From Pseudoflavonifractor sp. 60 (GTDB lineage: Bacteria > Bacillota > Clostridia > Oscillospirales > Oscillospiraceae), in the NCBI RefSeq assembly GCF_009911645.1, contig NZ_QWKI01000086.1, positions 1 through 32,617 on the forward strand: a stretch of 32,617 bases of DNA, written 5' to 3'. The notes under the pieces were generated by a model. That model worked only from the letters and a program-made list of their open reading frames with translations, had not been told where the DNA came from and ran no database searches. Made by a program: the position numbers and the translations under genes. This document shows, one piece after another, positions 6,449 through 13,699 of the stretch (its first letter is position 1; every line of letters begins with the position of its first letter).

Positions 6449-7198
6449 TCACTCCCATTGCAGTTCCACCATCTGTTCCCACTGGATGATGAAGCGGTCA
6501 TCCACCACACAGTTCCGATGGTAGTGACCCAGGAACCAGCAATCGAATTGGCACCGCCGCTTGACCATCTGGAGGAAGTCCGTCAGCCGGTCCGGGGTGT
6601 AGTTTTGCTCCAGCTTCTGCTGGATGCTGGTGGGGGCGCAGTGGGTCAGGATGCAGTTCACCCTCCAGCTGACCCTTTCCAGGTTCCTGACGGCCTCCTC
6701 GTATTCCTCCTCAGAGGGCAGTTCCTGGGGCCACCAGGAGACGCCCTTCACCCGGAATATTTGCCGTGTCCGGCGCTTGAACCAGTATTCCTGCTCGAAG
6801 CCGGGGGACGCCGGATCGAGGATGCCGTCCTGGATATCGTGGGAGGCAGCGCCGCCCATGGTGAAGAAGGACATTCCGTCGATCTTGAAGACCTGCCCAC
6901 GCATCAGGTGGAGGACGTGGGGCCGGACATAGTGGACTTTCCCACCCTGCCACTGGTGGACGGGAAGTTCACTGAGCCTATCGAAATTTTCGTGGTTTCC
7001 GTCCACAAAGAGGGTGGTAAACGGCTTTTCCTCCAGCCAGTTAAGCCAGTACGCCTCCCTGGGTGAATCGTCCCACACGCCCCCGAAATCGCCTGTGACG
7101 ACCGCATAGTCGCTGCGGCCCATCTGCTTTTGCTGTGGGAAATTTTTGGTGTTAAACCGTTGGAAGCCGCCATGGGTGTCGCCGGTAATATAGATCAT
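6449..7198 (-). CDS. Calcineurin-like metallophosphoesterase
   Basis: ATG 7198 is preceded by GGGAGG at nine bases, giving 249 aa beginning MIYITGDTHGG. The metal-binding motifs appear in the canonical order: GDTHG (Asp7, His9), GDFGG (Asp37), GNHE (Asn68, His69), then THCAP and finally GHYHRN. This fixes it as a two-metal phosphoesterase of the calcineurin-like superfamily. The substrate is open: cyclic nucleotides, phosphoproteins and nucleic acid ends are all used by relatives. The gene begins 13 bases after the stop of the last recombinase of the triplet on the same strand, so it is probably co-transcribed with the recombinases as cargo or accessory. Confidence 0.85.
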   Translation of the reverse strand: MIYITGDTHGGFQRFNTKNFPQQKQMGRSDYAVVTGDFGGVWDDSPREAYWLNWLEEKPFTTLFVDGNHENFDRLSELPVHQWQGGKVHYVRPHVLHLMRGQVFKIDGMSFFTMGGAASHDIQDGILDPASPGFEQEYWFKRRTRQIFRVKGVSWWPQELPSEEEYEEAVRNLERVSWRVNCILTHCAPTSIQQKLEQNYTPDRLTDFLQMVKRRCQFDCWFLGHYHRNCVVDDRFIIQWEQMVELQWE

Positions 7199-7211
7199 GC
7201 AGTCTCCCTCC

Positions 7212-8840
7212 CTATATCGTCTGCGTGATCTCAGTCCCATCCTTGAAGCAGATGAGCAGGGTATCTTTGCTGACTACCTTGATGTTGCTGACCAGCTGGC
7301 GGACGGTGACCTCGTCAAACTCCGTGATGGTCCCAGCCGTCTGCTCCAGCTCACTGGCGATTTCCTCCATCCTCCGGTCGAATGCGGCGGCGGTGCGGCC
7401 CTCACGCTCCAGTTCCGCTTTCTTCGCCATCAGGGAAGTCTTCGCTATATTCACCCGCTGGATCTCCTCGTCATAGTCCAGGCAGTCAGGGCCGGCGCTG
7501 ACTGCCAGCTGGAACAGTTCCAGCTGACGCTCTGTAAGGCTGCGGATCTGCGCCTCCAGCGTCGGCAGGGACAGCTCCCCATCCTCCCCGGCGAGGGCGG
7601 CGGTGATGCTTGCCTCCAGCGCCTCCTTTGCGGTCTGGGTGTGGAACAGCTCGTTCATGGCGGCGGTCACAGCGGCTTGGATGTCCGTCTCATTCCAGGT
7701 GGGGGACTTCTTGCAGATCTTCTTTCCGTGTTCCAGGCGGTTGATGCAACGCCAGACGATCCGCTTACCCTCGGGCCGGCTCCACACCACCCGGCGGTAG
7801 GGGCTGCCGCACTCGCCGCAGACCAGCAGTTCGCTGAGGACGTATTTGCCGCAGTATTTACCCAACTCCGTCTTGGTCTTGGAGGAGGTCTTTCGCAGGC
7901 TGGAGCGCCGGGCCAGCTCCTCCTGCACCCGCTGGAAGGTGTCCCGGTCGATGATGGCGGGGTGGCACTCGTGGACGTAGTATTGGGGCAGCTCCCCCAT
8001 ATTCTTCCTCTGCTCATGGGTGAAGAGGTCCGCCATGAAGGTCTTCTGGAGCAGGGCGTCCCCGATGTATTTTTCGTTTTGCAGCATTTTCCTCACCACG
8101 CTGTCATGCCAGGAATCACTGCCCTGGGCGGTCTTGACGCCATCCGACATCAGGTCGCGGCAGATCTGGTGGACGCTCTGGCCCAGCAGGTATCGGGCGA
8201 AGATCCTGCGAACGATGGCCGCCTCATCGGGGTCGATCTCCGGCAGGCCGTCCGGCCCCTTGCGGTAGCCGAGGAAGCTGGCGTAGTGGTAGTAGACCTT
8301 GCCGTCCTTGAAGTTCTTCCGGTGGCCCCACTTGACGCTGCCGCTGAGGGATTCGCTCTCTGCCTGGGCCTGGCTCATCATAAAGGTGAGGATCATCTCG
8401 TTATCCATATAAAGGGTATTTGTGTTTTCCTTCTCAAAGAAGACGCCGATTCCCTTCCGCTTCAGCTTGCGGACGGTGTCCAGACCGTCCAGGGTGTTGC
8501 GTCCGAAGCGGGACACCGATTTGGTAATGATGAGGTCAATTTTACCCCGGTCGCAGTCCCGGAGCATCTTCAAAAACTCCTTGCGCCGCTTCATGGACGT
8601 GCCTGTGATGCCCTCGTCAGCGTACAGGCGGACCATAGTCCACTCCGGTGTGGCGGCGATCTTCTCGGTGTAGTAGGCGATCTGGGCGTTGTAGCTGTTG
8701 AGCTGCTCCTCGCTGTCCGTGGATACCCGGCAGTAGGGAGCTACCCGGAGGTGCTTCTTGTGAATGTCCCGCTCTGTAAGCTGGGGATTGGGAGGAATAA
8801 CGGTGATCCGCCGCTTCTGGGGAGTCTGTTGTGTGGTCAT
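7212..8840 (-). CDS. Large serine recombinase, third gene of the triplet, catalytically complete
   Basis: The 542-aa protein has an N-terminal resolvase domain with the catalytic serine in YCRVST (Ser40), followed by ADEGITGTS and KSVSRFGRNT. The recombinase DNA-binding domain spans about 165-300 (SVKWGHRKNFKDG; DEAAIVRRIFARYLLG; NEKYIG). A zinc ribbon uses Cys341, Cys344, Cys365 and Cys376, and a helical C-terminal region follows. Large serine recombinases carry out site-specific integration and excision through a serine-DNA intermediate. The start overlaps the stop of the preceding recombinase as ATGA. Triplets of serine recombinases of this sort are known as the integration module of some Firmicutes integrative elements. 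Confidence 0.93.
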   Translation of the reverse strand: MTTQQTPQKRRITVIPPNPQLTERDIHKKHLRVAPYCRVSTDSEEQLNSYNAQIAYYTEKIAATPEWTMVRLYADEGITGTSMKRRKEFLKMLRDCDRGKIDLIITKSVSRFGRNTLDGLDTVRKLKRKGIGVFFEKENTNTLYMDNEMILTFMMSQAQAESESLSGSVKWGHRKNFKDGKVYYHYASFLGYRKGPDGLPEIDPDEAAIVRRIFARYLLGQSVHQICRDLMSDGVKTAQGSDSWHDSVVRKMLQNEKYIGDALLQKTFMADLFTHEQRKNMGELPQYYVHECHPAIIDRDTFQRVQEELARRSSLRKTSSKTKTELGKYCGKYVLSELLVCGECGSPYRRVVWSRPEGKRIVWRCINRLEHGKKICKKSPTWNETDIQAAVTAAMNELFHTQTAKEALEASITAALAGEDGELSLPTLEAQIRSLTERQLELFQLAVSAGPDCLDYDEEIQRVNIAKTSLMAKKAELEREGRTAAAFDRRMEEIASELEQTAGTITEFDEVTVRQLVSNIKVVSKDTLLICFKDGTEITQTI

Positions 8841-9697
8841 GTGGTTTGCTCCTTTCCTATCATCGTTCCGTTGGTCAGTTCCAGTTCTATGTAATCCTGT
8901 CCGCCGATGCGGATGGCCTTTACCGCCTTTGCCAGCAGTTCCCGCAGGTTGCTGTCACTGACGGGACCGGTTTCCAGGCGCTCCCGAAGTGCCTCCATGT
9001 CATGGACTGGCGTGAGATCCGGCAGGACGGCGTACCGCTCTGCGGCGGCGGCGAAGATCAGCGTCTTCATGTAGTCAGGGTTGATATCCGAGCGGTTGAA
9101 GCACACGTTCAGCTCATTCTGGATGCGCAGGGCGTCTGCGGAGGGGGCAGCCTCCGGTGCGGGAGGCAGTGTCAGCAGGTCAGGGGTGTTTGCCAGCTGG
9201 CGGAGCCGCTGGGATACCCGTTTCTGCACCTCCTCATCGCTGGCGCGGACGATAGCTCCGCAGTCTGGGTTGGCGCATACCCAGCGGGGCCGGCCATGGG
9301 ACTTGGTGTCCCGCGCGATTCTGCTTCCGCATACCGCGCACACAGCTTTTTCCCGAACAGGATTCAGCTCAGCGGGGCAGGGCGTGTAGTCAGTTTTGTC
9401 CTCCCGCTGGATTTGCGCCGCGAGGAACTCCTCATCGCTGATGAGCCGGGGATAGACGTCTGTCCCCAGATACTTCCCATTCTCCAGAATCCGCTTGACC
9501 ATGTGCTTATTCCACTGGCTGGTATGCTGGTGGTAGGGGATGTTCCCTCTGCTCATCTCCTCCGCGATCCTGCCGAAGGAGGCCCCCGCCAGGTAACGGG
9601 TGAAGATGTTCTGAACTGCGTCAGCCTCCGTGGGGCAGGGGACGGTTTCGCCGCCCCGCACCATGTAGCCGAAGGGGGTCTTTCTCTGCCATGCCAT
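8837..9697 (-). CDS. Serine recombinase-like protein lacking the catalytic domain, middle gene of the triplet
   Basis: It starts at ATG 9697, sharing one base with the stop of the preceding recombinase (TAATG), and encodes 286 aa. It begins directly in the recombinase domain: KTPFGYMVRGG, TEADAVQNIFTRYLAG and NKHMVKRILENGKYLG. A zinc ribbon with Cys120, Cys123, Cys141 and Cys146 and a helical tail follow. No resolvase domain and no catalytic serine are present. The frame upstream of 9697 is only the out-of-phase end of the previous gene. Its intact coupling on both sides argues that it is a maintained DNA-binding partner, not decay. It may bind one half-site or act as a directionality partner. 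Confidence 0.88.
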   Translation of the reverse strand: MAWQRKTPFGYMVRGGETVPCPTEADAVQNIFTRYLAGASFGRIAEEMSRGNIPYHQHTSQWNKHMVKRILENGKYLGTDVYPRLISDEEFLAAQIQREDKTDYTPCPAELNPVREKAVCAVCGSRIARDTKSHGRPRWVCANPDCGAIVRASDEEVQKRVSQRLRQLANTPDLLTLPPAPEAAPSADALRIQNELNVCFNRSDINPDYMKTLIFAAAAERYAVLPDLTPVHDMEALRERLETGPVSDSNLRELLAKAVKAIRIGGQDYIELELTNGTMIGKEQTT

Positions 9698-11295
9698 TAC
9701 CGTACCGCCTTTCCAATCCGCTCTGTCAGCTCCAGGCCGTTGAGCAGGGTGAATTTCAGGGTGTCCGCCGAGACGATCACGATCCGCCTGACCAGTGACT
9801 CGAACAGCTCCTGGCTGGGTTCCCCCAGCCACTGGGGGCCGTCCTCCAGGCAGTCCAGCATGATCTCGGTGTCCTGGATCTGGGTGTCCTCGCTGGTGGA
9901 GTCCATGATGCGCCGGCGCAGCCGTCTCAGCGTCCTCAGCTTCTGTTCGATCTCACCCTGCTGGGATAAATAAAGAGCAGGATCAACGTACCCTTTCGAT
10001 TTCAGTCGAACCAGTACGAGATTCTGCTCAGACAGACGGGCGATTTCTTTGTCGATGTCGCTGATTTTGCGGTTTGTGCGCAGTTCCCGCTCCCGCAACT
10101 CCCGGAGCTGCTCCAGCACGGTGCGCAGAATCGTGCCGCCATCCGCTTTCAGCTTGTGGTAGAGCCGAAGCAGGGCCGCTGTGATCTCCGCCTCCGGCAC
10201 CTGGGGGACGGGGCAGCGGGACTTGGCGTCGTCATGGCGGTTGCACACCCAGTAGGTCTTGCCGTTGGTGACCTTCCTGCGGCAGACGGATCCGCAGTCT
10301 CCACAGACAATCCGTTTGCTGTAGACCGACGCCTCCGGCTTGGAGGAGTTACCAGCGAACTGCGTCCGGCGAAGGGCCATCAGGTTCTGTACCCTCTGGA
10401 AGTCCTCCTTGGACACAATGGGCGGGTGGCAGTTCTCCACGAAGTACCGGGGCTTCTGTCCCCGGTTCGGCACCTGCCGGAAGGGGATGGTATCGGTGGC
10501 GAAGCTCTTTTGCCAGAGCATATCGCCGGTGTAGGAGACGTTGGTCAGGATGTACTGCACCGTATTGGGATGCCACCCCTCCCGGCCATGGCCCCGGACA
10601 GCCCCCAGCTCATTCAGCTCATGGGCGATATCCGCCGTCCCCTGGCCCTTGAGGTAGGCGCTGTAGATGTACCGGACGATATCCGCCTCCTCAGGGACGA
10701 TCTCCAGCTCCCGCCCTGCCAGCCGGTAGCCGTAGGGGGTAGACGGAGGGACGAAGATTCCCTTCTCCATCCGCATCCGAACGCTGACCCTCATATTGTT
10801 GGAGTGGTTGGTGGACTCCATCTGGGAGAAAGCGCCGTAGATCTGGGCGATCTGCTCGGTGGTCATCTTCCCGGTGTCGATGTTCTCTTTCTCGAAGCAG
10901 ATGGAGATGCCCAGCCGGAGCAGTTCCCGCACATACCGGATGTAGTCCGTGGTATTCCGGGCGAAGCGGGAGGTGGACTTGACCAGCACCCGGTCGATCT
11001 TCCCGTCACGGCAGTCCGCGATCATGCGGTTGAACTCCTCACGCTTCCGGGCCTCCAGCCCGGACAGGCCCTCGTCGGCGTAGACGTCCACCAGTTCCCA
11101 GTCCTCCCTGGAGGAGATGAACTTGGTGTAGAAGTCCACCTGGGCCATGTAGGAGTTGAGCTGGTCAGCCGAGTCGCTGCTGACCCTGGCGTATGCCGCC
11201 ACCCGGAGCTTCGCCGCCTCGGGCTTCCTGGGGTCAATGACGGTAATTCTCGGACGCCTTGCGGCAAAGGACAACAAAAAAGGAGCCTTACACAT
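9697..11295 (-). CDS. Large serine recombinase, first gene of the triplet, catalytically complete
   Basis: This 532-aa protein has the catalytic serine in YARVSS (Ser39), then ADEGLSGLEARKREEF and KSTSRFARNT. The recombinase domain follows (TPYGYRLAG; DIVRYIYSAYLKGQG; TNVSYTGDMLWQKSF). A zinc ribbon uses Cys331, Cys334, Cys351 and Cys361, and a long coiled coil covers about 385-480. The ATG at 11295 has no ribosome site and lies inside a strong terminator hairpin. TTG codons at 11277 and 11274, or coupling from upstream translation, are alternatives, so the first 6-15 residues are uncertain. It is the promoter-proximal recombinase, after the ImmR-ImmA-zinc-ribbon genes. Confidence 0.9.
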   Translation of the reverse strand: MCKAPFLLSFAARRPRITVIDPRKPEAAKLRVAAYARVSSDSADQLNSYMAQVDFYTKFISSREDWELVDVYADEGLSGLEARKREEFNRMIADCRDGKIDRVLVKSTSRFARNTTDYIRYVRELLRLGISICFEKENIDTGKMTTEQIAQIYGAFSQMESTNHSNNMRVSVRMRMEKGIFVPPSTPYGYRLAGRELEIVPEEADIVRYIYSAYLKGQGTADIAHELNELGAVRGHGREGWHPNTVQYILTNVSYTGDMLWQKSFATDTIPFRQVPNRGQKPRYFVENCHPPIVSKEDFQRVQNLMALRRTQFAGNSSKPEASVYSKRIVCGDCGSVCRRKVTNGKTYWVCNRHDDAKSRCPVPQVPEAEITAALLRLYHKLKADGGTILRTVLEQLRELRERELRTNRKISDIDKEIARLSEQNLVLVRLKSKGYVDPALYLSQQGEIEQKLRTLRRLRRRIMDSTSEDTQIQDTEIMLDCLEDGPQWLGEPSQELFESLVRRIVIVSADTLKFTLLNGLELTERIGKAVR

Positions 11296-11321
11296 AGCTA
11301 AAAAGCTACCTGTAAGGCTCC
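11276..11321 (-). terminator. Strong terminator overlapping the start of the first recombinase
   Basis: GGAGCCTTACA (11282-11292) pairs perfectly with TGTAAGGCTCC (11311-11321). An inner TAGCT/AGCTA stem closes an AAAA loop. On the minus strand it runs straight into six T residues (11276-11281). It would end transcripts from the ImmR-ImmA-zinc-ribbon unit and contains the putative ATG of the recombinase. Confidence 0.85.
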
Positions 11322-11348
11322 GAACGCGATGGCTCCCGTAGTTACATC

Positions 11349-11398
11349 CCTGATATCCCGGCCTGCCGCGGCCCGAGTATCGGGCGGGGCCGGTCAGG
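11349..11398. repeat. Nested 50-bp dyad upstream of the recombinase triplet
   Basis: Three concentric inverted repeats share one centre: CCTGA/TCAGG, CCGGCC/GGCCGG and GCCCGA/TCGGGC. The region is GC-rich and non-coding. Position and symmetry fit a recombinase binding or attachment site, but a structured leader RNA is also possible. Confidence 0.5.
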
Positions 11399-11400
11399 AG

Positions 11401-11431
11401 AGGCAGTGTAGTGCGATGTGATACGCTGCCT
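11401..11431. repeat. 10-bp inverted repeat next to the nested dyad
   Basis: AGGCAGTGTA pairs with TACGCTGCCT (one G-T pair) around an 11-base loop. It directly follows the 50-bp dyad and may be part of the same protein-binding or RNA structure. Confidence 0.4.
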
Positions 11432-11493
11432 GCTCGGTGATGACGGGCGGTTGGTGCGCTTGACTAAGTATTGGGGTTGAGGGAGAGACGGGA

Positions 11494-11712
11494 TCACGCT
11501 CCCGCCTGCTGCTGCTCATTATTTACTTCTCTCTGAAATATCATGCCGATCTGTGCCCCGCATTTTGGACATTTGGTGAACCACTCCGCTTTGGCGGACT
11601 GCCGTGGCCCGAAGAGCCGCAGGTGCGCGGGATCTGTCTGGCTTGCCGCGTCCAGAATACGGCCCCGGTGACAAACCGGGCAGTAGATCGTGCGGGATTC
11701 CTTCTCCTTCAT
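11494..11712 (-). CDS. Small zinc-ribbon protein
   Basis: The 72-aa protein starts at ATG 11712 behind AGGAGGTGG. Two knuckles, CPVC (residues 11-14) and CPKC (48-51), would bind one zinc ion. Between them lies a basic stretch (LRLFGPRQSAKAEW). The layout resembles small cysteine-rich proteins common on Firmicutes mobile elements. No enzyme motif is present, and nucleic-acid or protein binding is likely. It follows the ImmA-like protease by about 46 bases on the same strand and precedes the terminator, so it is the last gene of the regulator operon before the recombinases. Confidence 0.75.
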   Translation of the reverse strand: MKEKESRTIYCPVCHRGRILDAASQTDPAHLRLFGPRQSAKAEWFTKCPKCGAQIGMIFQREVNNEQQQAGA

Positions 11713-11758
11713 TTCCACCTCCTGCTGTTCCCTTTTTAGTGAACATAACGATAAAACT

Positions 11759-12361
11759 TTACAGCAGTCGGTGGTTGGTGAGCCGGATGCGCATGGCCTG
11801 TCTGGACACCTGAAACACATTGGCCATATCGTCGATGAGCTGGCCGTCCTGACGGCCTCCCCGGAGCTGGTAGAAGCACCGCTTGATTTGGGCGATGGGC
11901 ATAAGGATGGCGGAGCCAAGCATATTGGCCTGTACTTCCAGGGTAGTCTCGGACTGTTCTGCAATCATAGCCGCGCTCCGGCCTGTGCCGGTGTACAGCT
12001 TTTTGTGGAGTATCCAATGGGCCAGCTCGTGGGCGCAGGTAAAGCGCAGACGGCCTGTGCTGGCGTCCTCCTCACAGAGCGAGGCGTCAATGAGAATGGT
12101 GCCGGCCCGGACAGGGAAGAGGGTGTACTCCCGGTTTTCCATGTCATACACTGCCTCCAGACCTTCGTCAAAAACGGTCTTGCCCAGGATGCGGCCATTC
12201 TTCCGGAGATACTGGTACTCCAGGGATACGCCGTGGGCCTCGATCATCTCCTCAATGGGGACGGCGGCAGGGGAACCGTAGTACAGCGCGGAATCATAGC
12301 CGCACAGCACCTTTCGCGCGATATTTTCAAGCACCTGTTCCTGATAATAGATATTTGTCAT
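11759..12361 (-). CDS. immA-like: ImmA/IrrE family metallo-endopeptidase
   Basis: The 200-aa protein contains the gluzincin-like zinc site HELAH at residues 111-115, with a third ligand probable at Glu142 in LEVQANMLGSAILMP. Both motifs and their spacing are standard for ImmA/IrrE. In ICEBs1 and several phages ImmA cleaves the partner repressor ImmR and so releases excision and transfer genes. The start overlaps the stop of the XRE repressor gene as ATGA, which couples synthesis of protease and target. The C-terminal region (SRQAMRIRLTNHRLL) resembles the usual terminal helix-turn-helix of this family. Cleavage of the adjacent repressor is inferred from family and context. Confidence 0.92.
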   Translation of the reverse strand: MTNIYYQEQVLENIARKVLCGYDSALYYGSPAAVPIEEMIEAHGVSLEYQYLRKNGRILGKTVFDEGLEAVYDMENREYTLFPVRAGTILIDASLCEEDASTGRLRFTCAHELAHWILHKKLYTGTGRSAAMIAEQSETTLEVQANMLGSAILMPIAQIKRCFYQLRGGRQDGQLIDDMANVFQVSRQAMRIRLTNHRLL

Positions 12362-12747
12362 GGTCCATCCCTCCTGTTCTTGGACGTCCGCTTGGTGATA
12401 CGGTCAATAAACTCCTGCCACTCCTCGTCAGTGGCATCCACCTCCTTGGCGGTGCGCAGAGCGGCGCGGACGATGTCCCGCTCCATGATATACTCCGGCA
12501 GGTCTGCCGGGACCTTCATTTTTTGGGACGCGGCTGCCAGATCCAGAAACAGCTCCCGCTCCTCTTTGCTCAGATGCAGTTCCTCTGCCAGCCTGTCCAG
12601 ATGTTCCTTGGCCGGCGCAGGTTTACGGTCTGTTTCGATGATGCTCATATATACGGGAGACAGGCCCAGCCGCGCGGCCAGCCCCCGGAGGGAAATTCCC
12701 AGCGCCATCCGCTTCTGGCGGACAAAGGCGCCGAATGTCTGATTCAT
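12358..12747 (-). CDS. immR-like: XRE-family repressor, ImmR-like partner of the ImmA protease
   Basis: The 129-aa protein begins with an XRE helix-turn-helix: FGAFVRQKRMALGISLRGLA, then GLSPVYMSIIETDRKPAP (about residues 5-45). The C-terminal half is acidic and helical and could contain the protease-sensitive region. ATG 12747 is preceded by GGGGG at nine bases. An inverted repeat matching a dimer operator lies between the promoter and this start, so the gene probably represses itself. Its stop overlaps the ImmA start. In the direction of transcription the order is repressor, protease, zinc-ribbon, recombinases, which parallels immR-immA-int of ICEBs1. Confidence 0.9.
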   Translation of the reverse strand: MNQTFGAFVRQKRMALGISLRGLAARLGLSPVYMSIIETDRKPAPAKEHLDRLAEELHLSKEERELFLDLAAASQKMKVPADLPEYIMERDIVRAALRTAKEVDATDEEWQEFIDRITKRTSKNRRDGP

Positions 12748-12765
12748 TTTGCATACCCCCTTTAT

Positions 12766-12785
12766 CGTTTACCCGGTAGTAAACG
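12766..12785. promoter_or_regulatory. Operator for the XRE repressor
   Basis: CGTTTAC and GTAAACG form a perfect 7-bp inverted repeat with a 6-bp spacer. It lies about 10 bases downstream of the -10 hexamer, over the expected transcript start, and upstream of the ribosome site. The position fits autorepression by roadblock. Confidence 0.75.
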
Positions 12786-12795
12786 GCTTGACCAT

Positions 12796-12824
12796 AGTAT
12801 ATCGTGTCTTTGTTCGAATATCAA
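12796..12824 (-). promoter_or_regulatory. Sigma-A promoter of the ImmR-ImmA operon
   Basis: On the minus strand TTGATA (12819-12824) and TATACT (12796-12801) are separated by exactly 17 bp. Each hexamer matches consensus at five of six positions. It is the clearest vegetative promoter in the window and drives the repressor operon leftwards. Confidence 0.85.
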
Positions 12825-12830
12825 GAGGGC

Positions 12831-12863
12831 AAAAATGAGGTGTCCTCAGTTGGGAACACCTCA
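12831..12863 (-). terminator. Terminator of the immunity-array transcript
   Basis: TGAGGTGT (12836-12843) pairs with ACACCTCA (12856-12863), and the stem is partly extended by CC/GG. On the minus strand it is followed by five T residues. It lies 50 bases after the stop of the DUF1963-like gene and just before the promoter of the ImmR operon, so it separates the two transcription units. Confidence 0.7.
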
Positions 12864-12912
12864 CGAGGTTTCGACTTTTTTTGATACTGTATTGGGCGAT
12901 AGACTGAAAATA

Positions 12913-13605
12913 TTAAGGGCGTTGAACAGATATATATATCCGTTCTGTTCCGTTACTTTGTACGCCCCAAAAATAAATGCGGTTTGATACAAAAAGGTCA
13001 TACCACGGAAAAAGAGATAGGCCGCCAGGCGCAAAAGGATTTGCCTGCTTTGGTGCAGTGGGTAAAATAGGAAAGTGAAAATCTTCTTTTATTTGTAAAA
13101 GCAAAGCAGGTTTTTCAATTCCTGCTATTGTATTTGGCTTTTCTGATATTCCCATAATCCAGATGGGCCGTCCACCCATTACAAAATCCCACTCTTGCTT
13201 TGTTTGTTTTTCTGGGATAGTTTTTAATATCTGGAAAGCGATCTTCTCTTGGTAAGTATCGACCATTTTCCCAATCGGTGTATCGAATACGATGACATGA
13301 AAGTTTCGCTCATAATTTCTTAAAAATTCTTCAGAAATATCCGCATCTACTATACGTTGGGGAAGTTCTGGAATACAATACCTATCATGCCAGCTTTCAA
13401 CACAATAAAACACAGCTAAAGATTTTCCCGCCCACACATGGCCTTGCGGAAAAGCTACTTGGAACATAAATGTTAATTCATTCCCACACAATTCACATTT
13501 TGGAATATCTATATCGGGTGGTAGTTTGGGTTTTCCTCCGATAAAGGAGTCATACTCTTCTGCCTGTACACAATTTCCGATTACTTCTAATCTCCACGAT
13601 TTCAT
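12913..13605 (-). CDS. DUF1963-like protein, candidate immunity protein
   Basis: ATG 13605 (MKSWRLEVIGN) is preferred because GGAGG lies nine to ten bases before it; an in-frame ATG at 13623 contains that ribosome site. The 230-aa protein has YDSFIGGKPKLPPDIDIP, then ELTFMFQVAFP and, near the end, WYDLFVSNRIYFW. These follow the GG-x-PxLP ... FLxQ pattern and late aromatic strand of DUF1963 (YwqG-type) proteins. Two CxxC-like cysteines (CELCGN) are present. DUF1963-type proteins occur as predicted immunity proteins in polymorphic-toxin loci. It is the last gene of the minus-strand array and is followed by a terminator. The family call is moderate. Confidence 0.65.
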   Translation of the reverse strand: MKSWRLEVIGNCVQAEEYDSFIGGKPKLPPDIDIPKCELCGNELTFMFQVAFPQGHVWAGKSLAVFYCVESWHDRYCIPELPQRIVDADISEEFLRNYERNFHVIVFDTPIGKMVDTYQEKIAFQILKTIPEKQTKQEWDFVMGGRPIWIMGISEKPNTIAGIEKPALLLQIKEDFHFPILPTAPKQANPFAPGGLSLFPWYDLFVSNRIYFWGVQSNGTERIYISVQRP

Positions 13606-13699
13606 ACTTGTTGTATCCTCCATCAATCATCAAGTCCTGTTTTACTTCATTGATTACATGTCATATACTGCTTCAAATTAACTTGCCTTGAAAGTAGCT

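Noticed and set aside
7197..8894. Long plus-strand open frame of 565 codons opposite the third recombinase
   Set aside because: It is the antisense of a GC-rich recombinase gene, has no domain pattern, and the minus-strand product has complete catalytic and zinc motifs.
10156..11301. Plus-strand open frame of 381 codons opposite the first recombinase
   Set aside because: Low-complexity leucine/glycine/aspartate-rich translation typical of antisense to GC-rich coding DNA; no ribosome site.
12836..12890. Hairpin read as a plus-strand terminator using the T run at 12875
   Set aside because: The T run begins about 11 bases after the stem, whereas on the minus strand five T follow the stem directly and a gene ends nearby.
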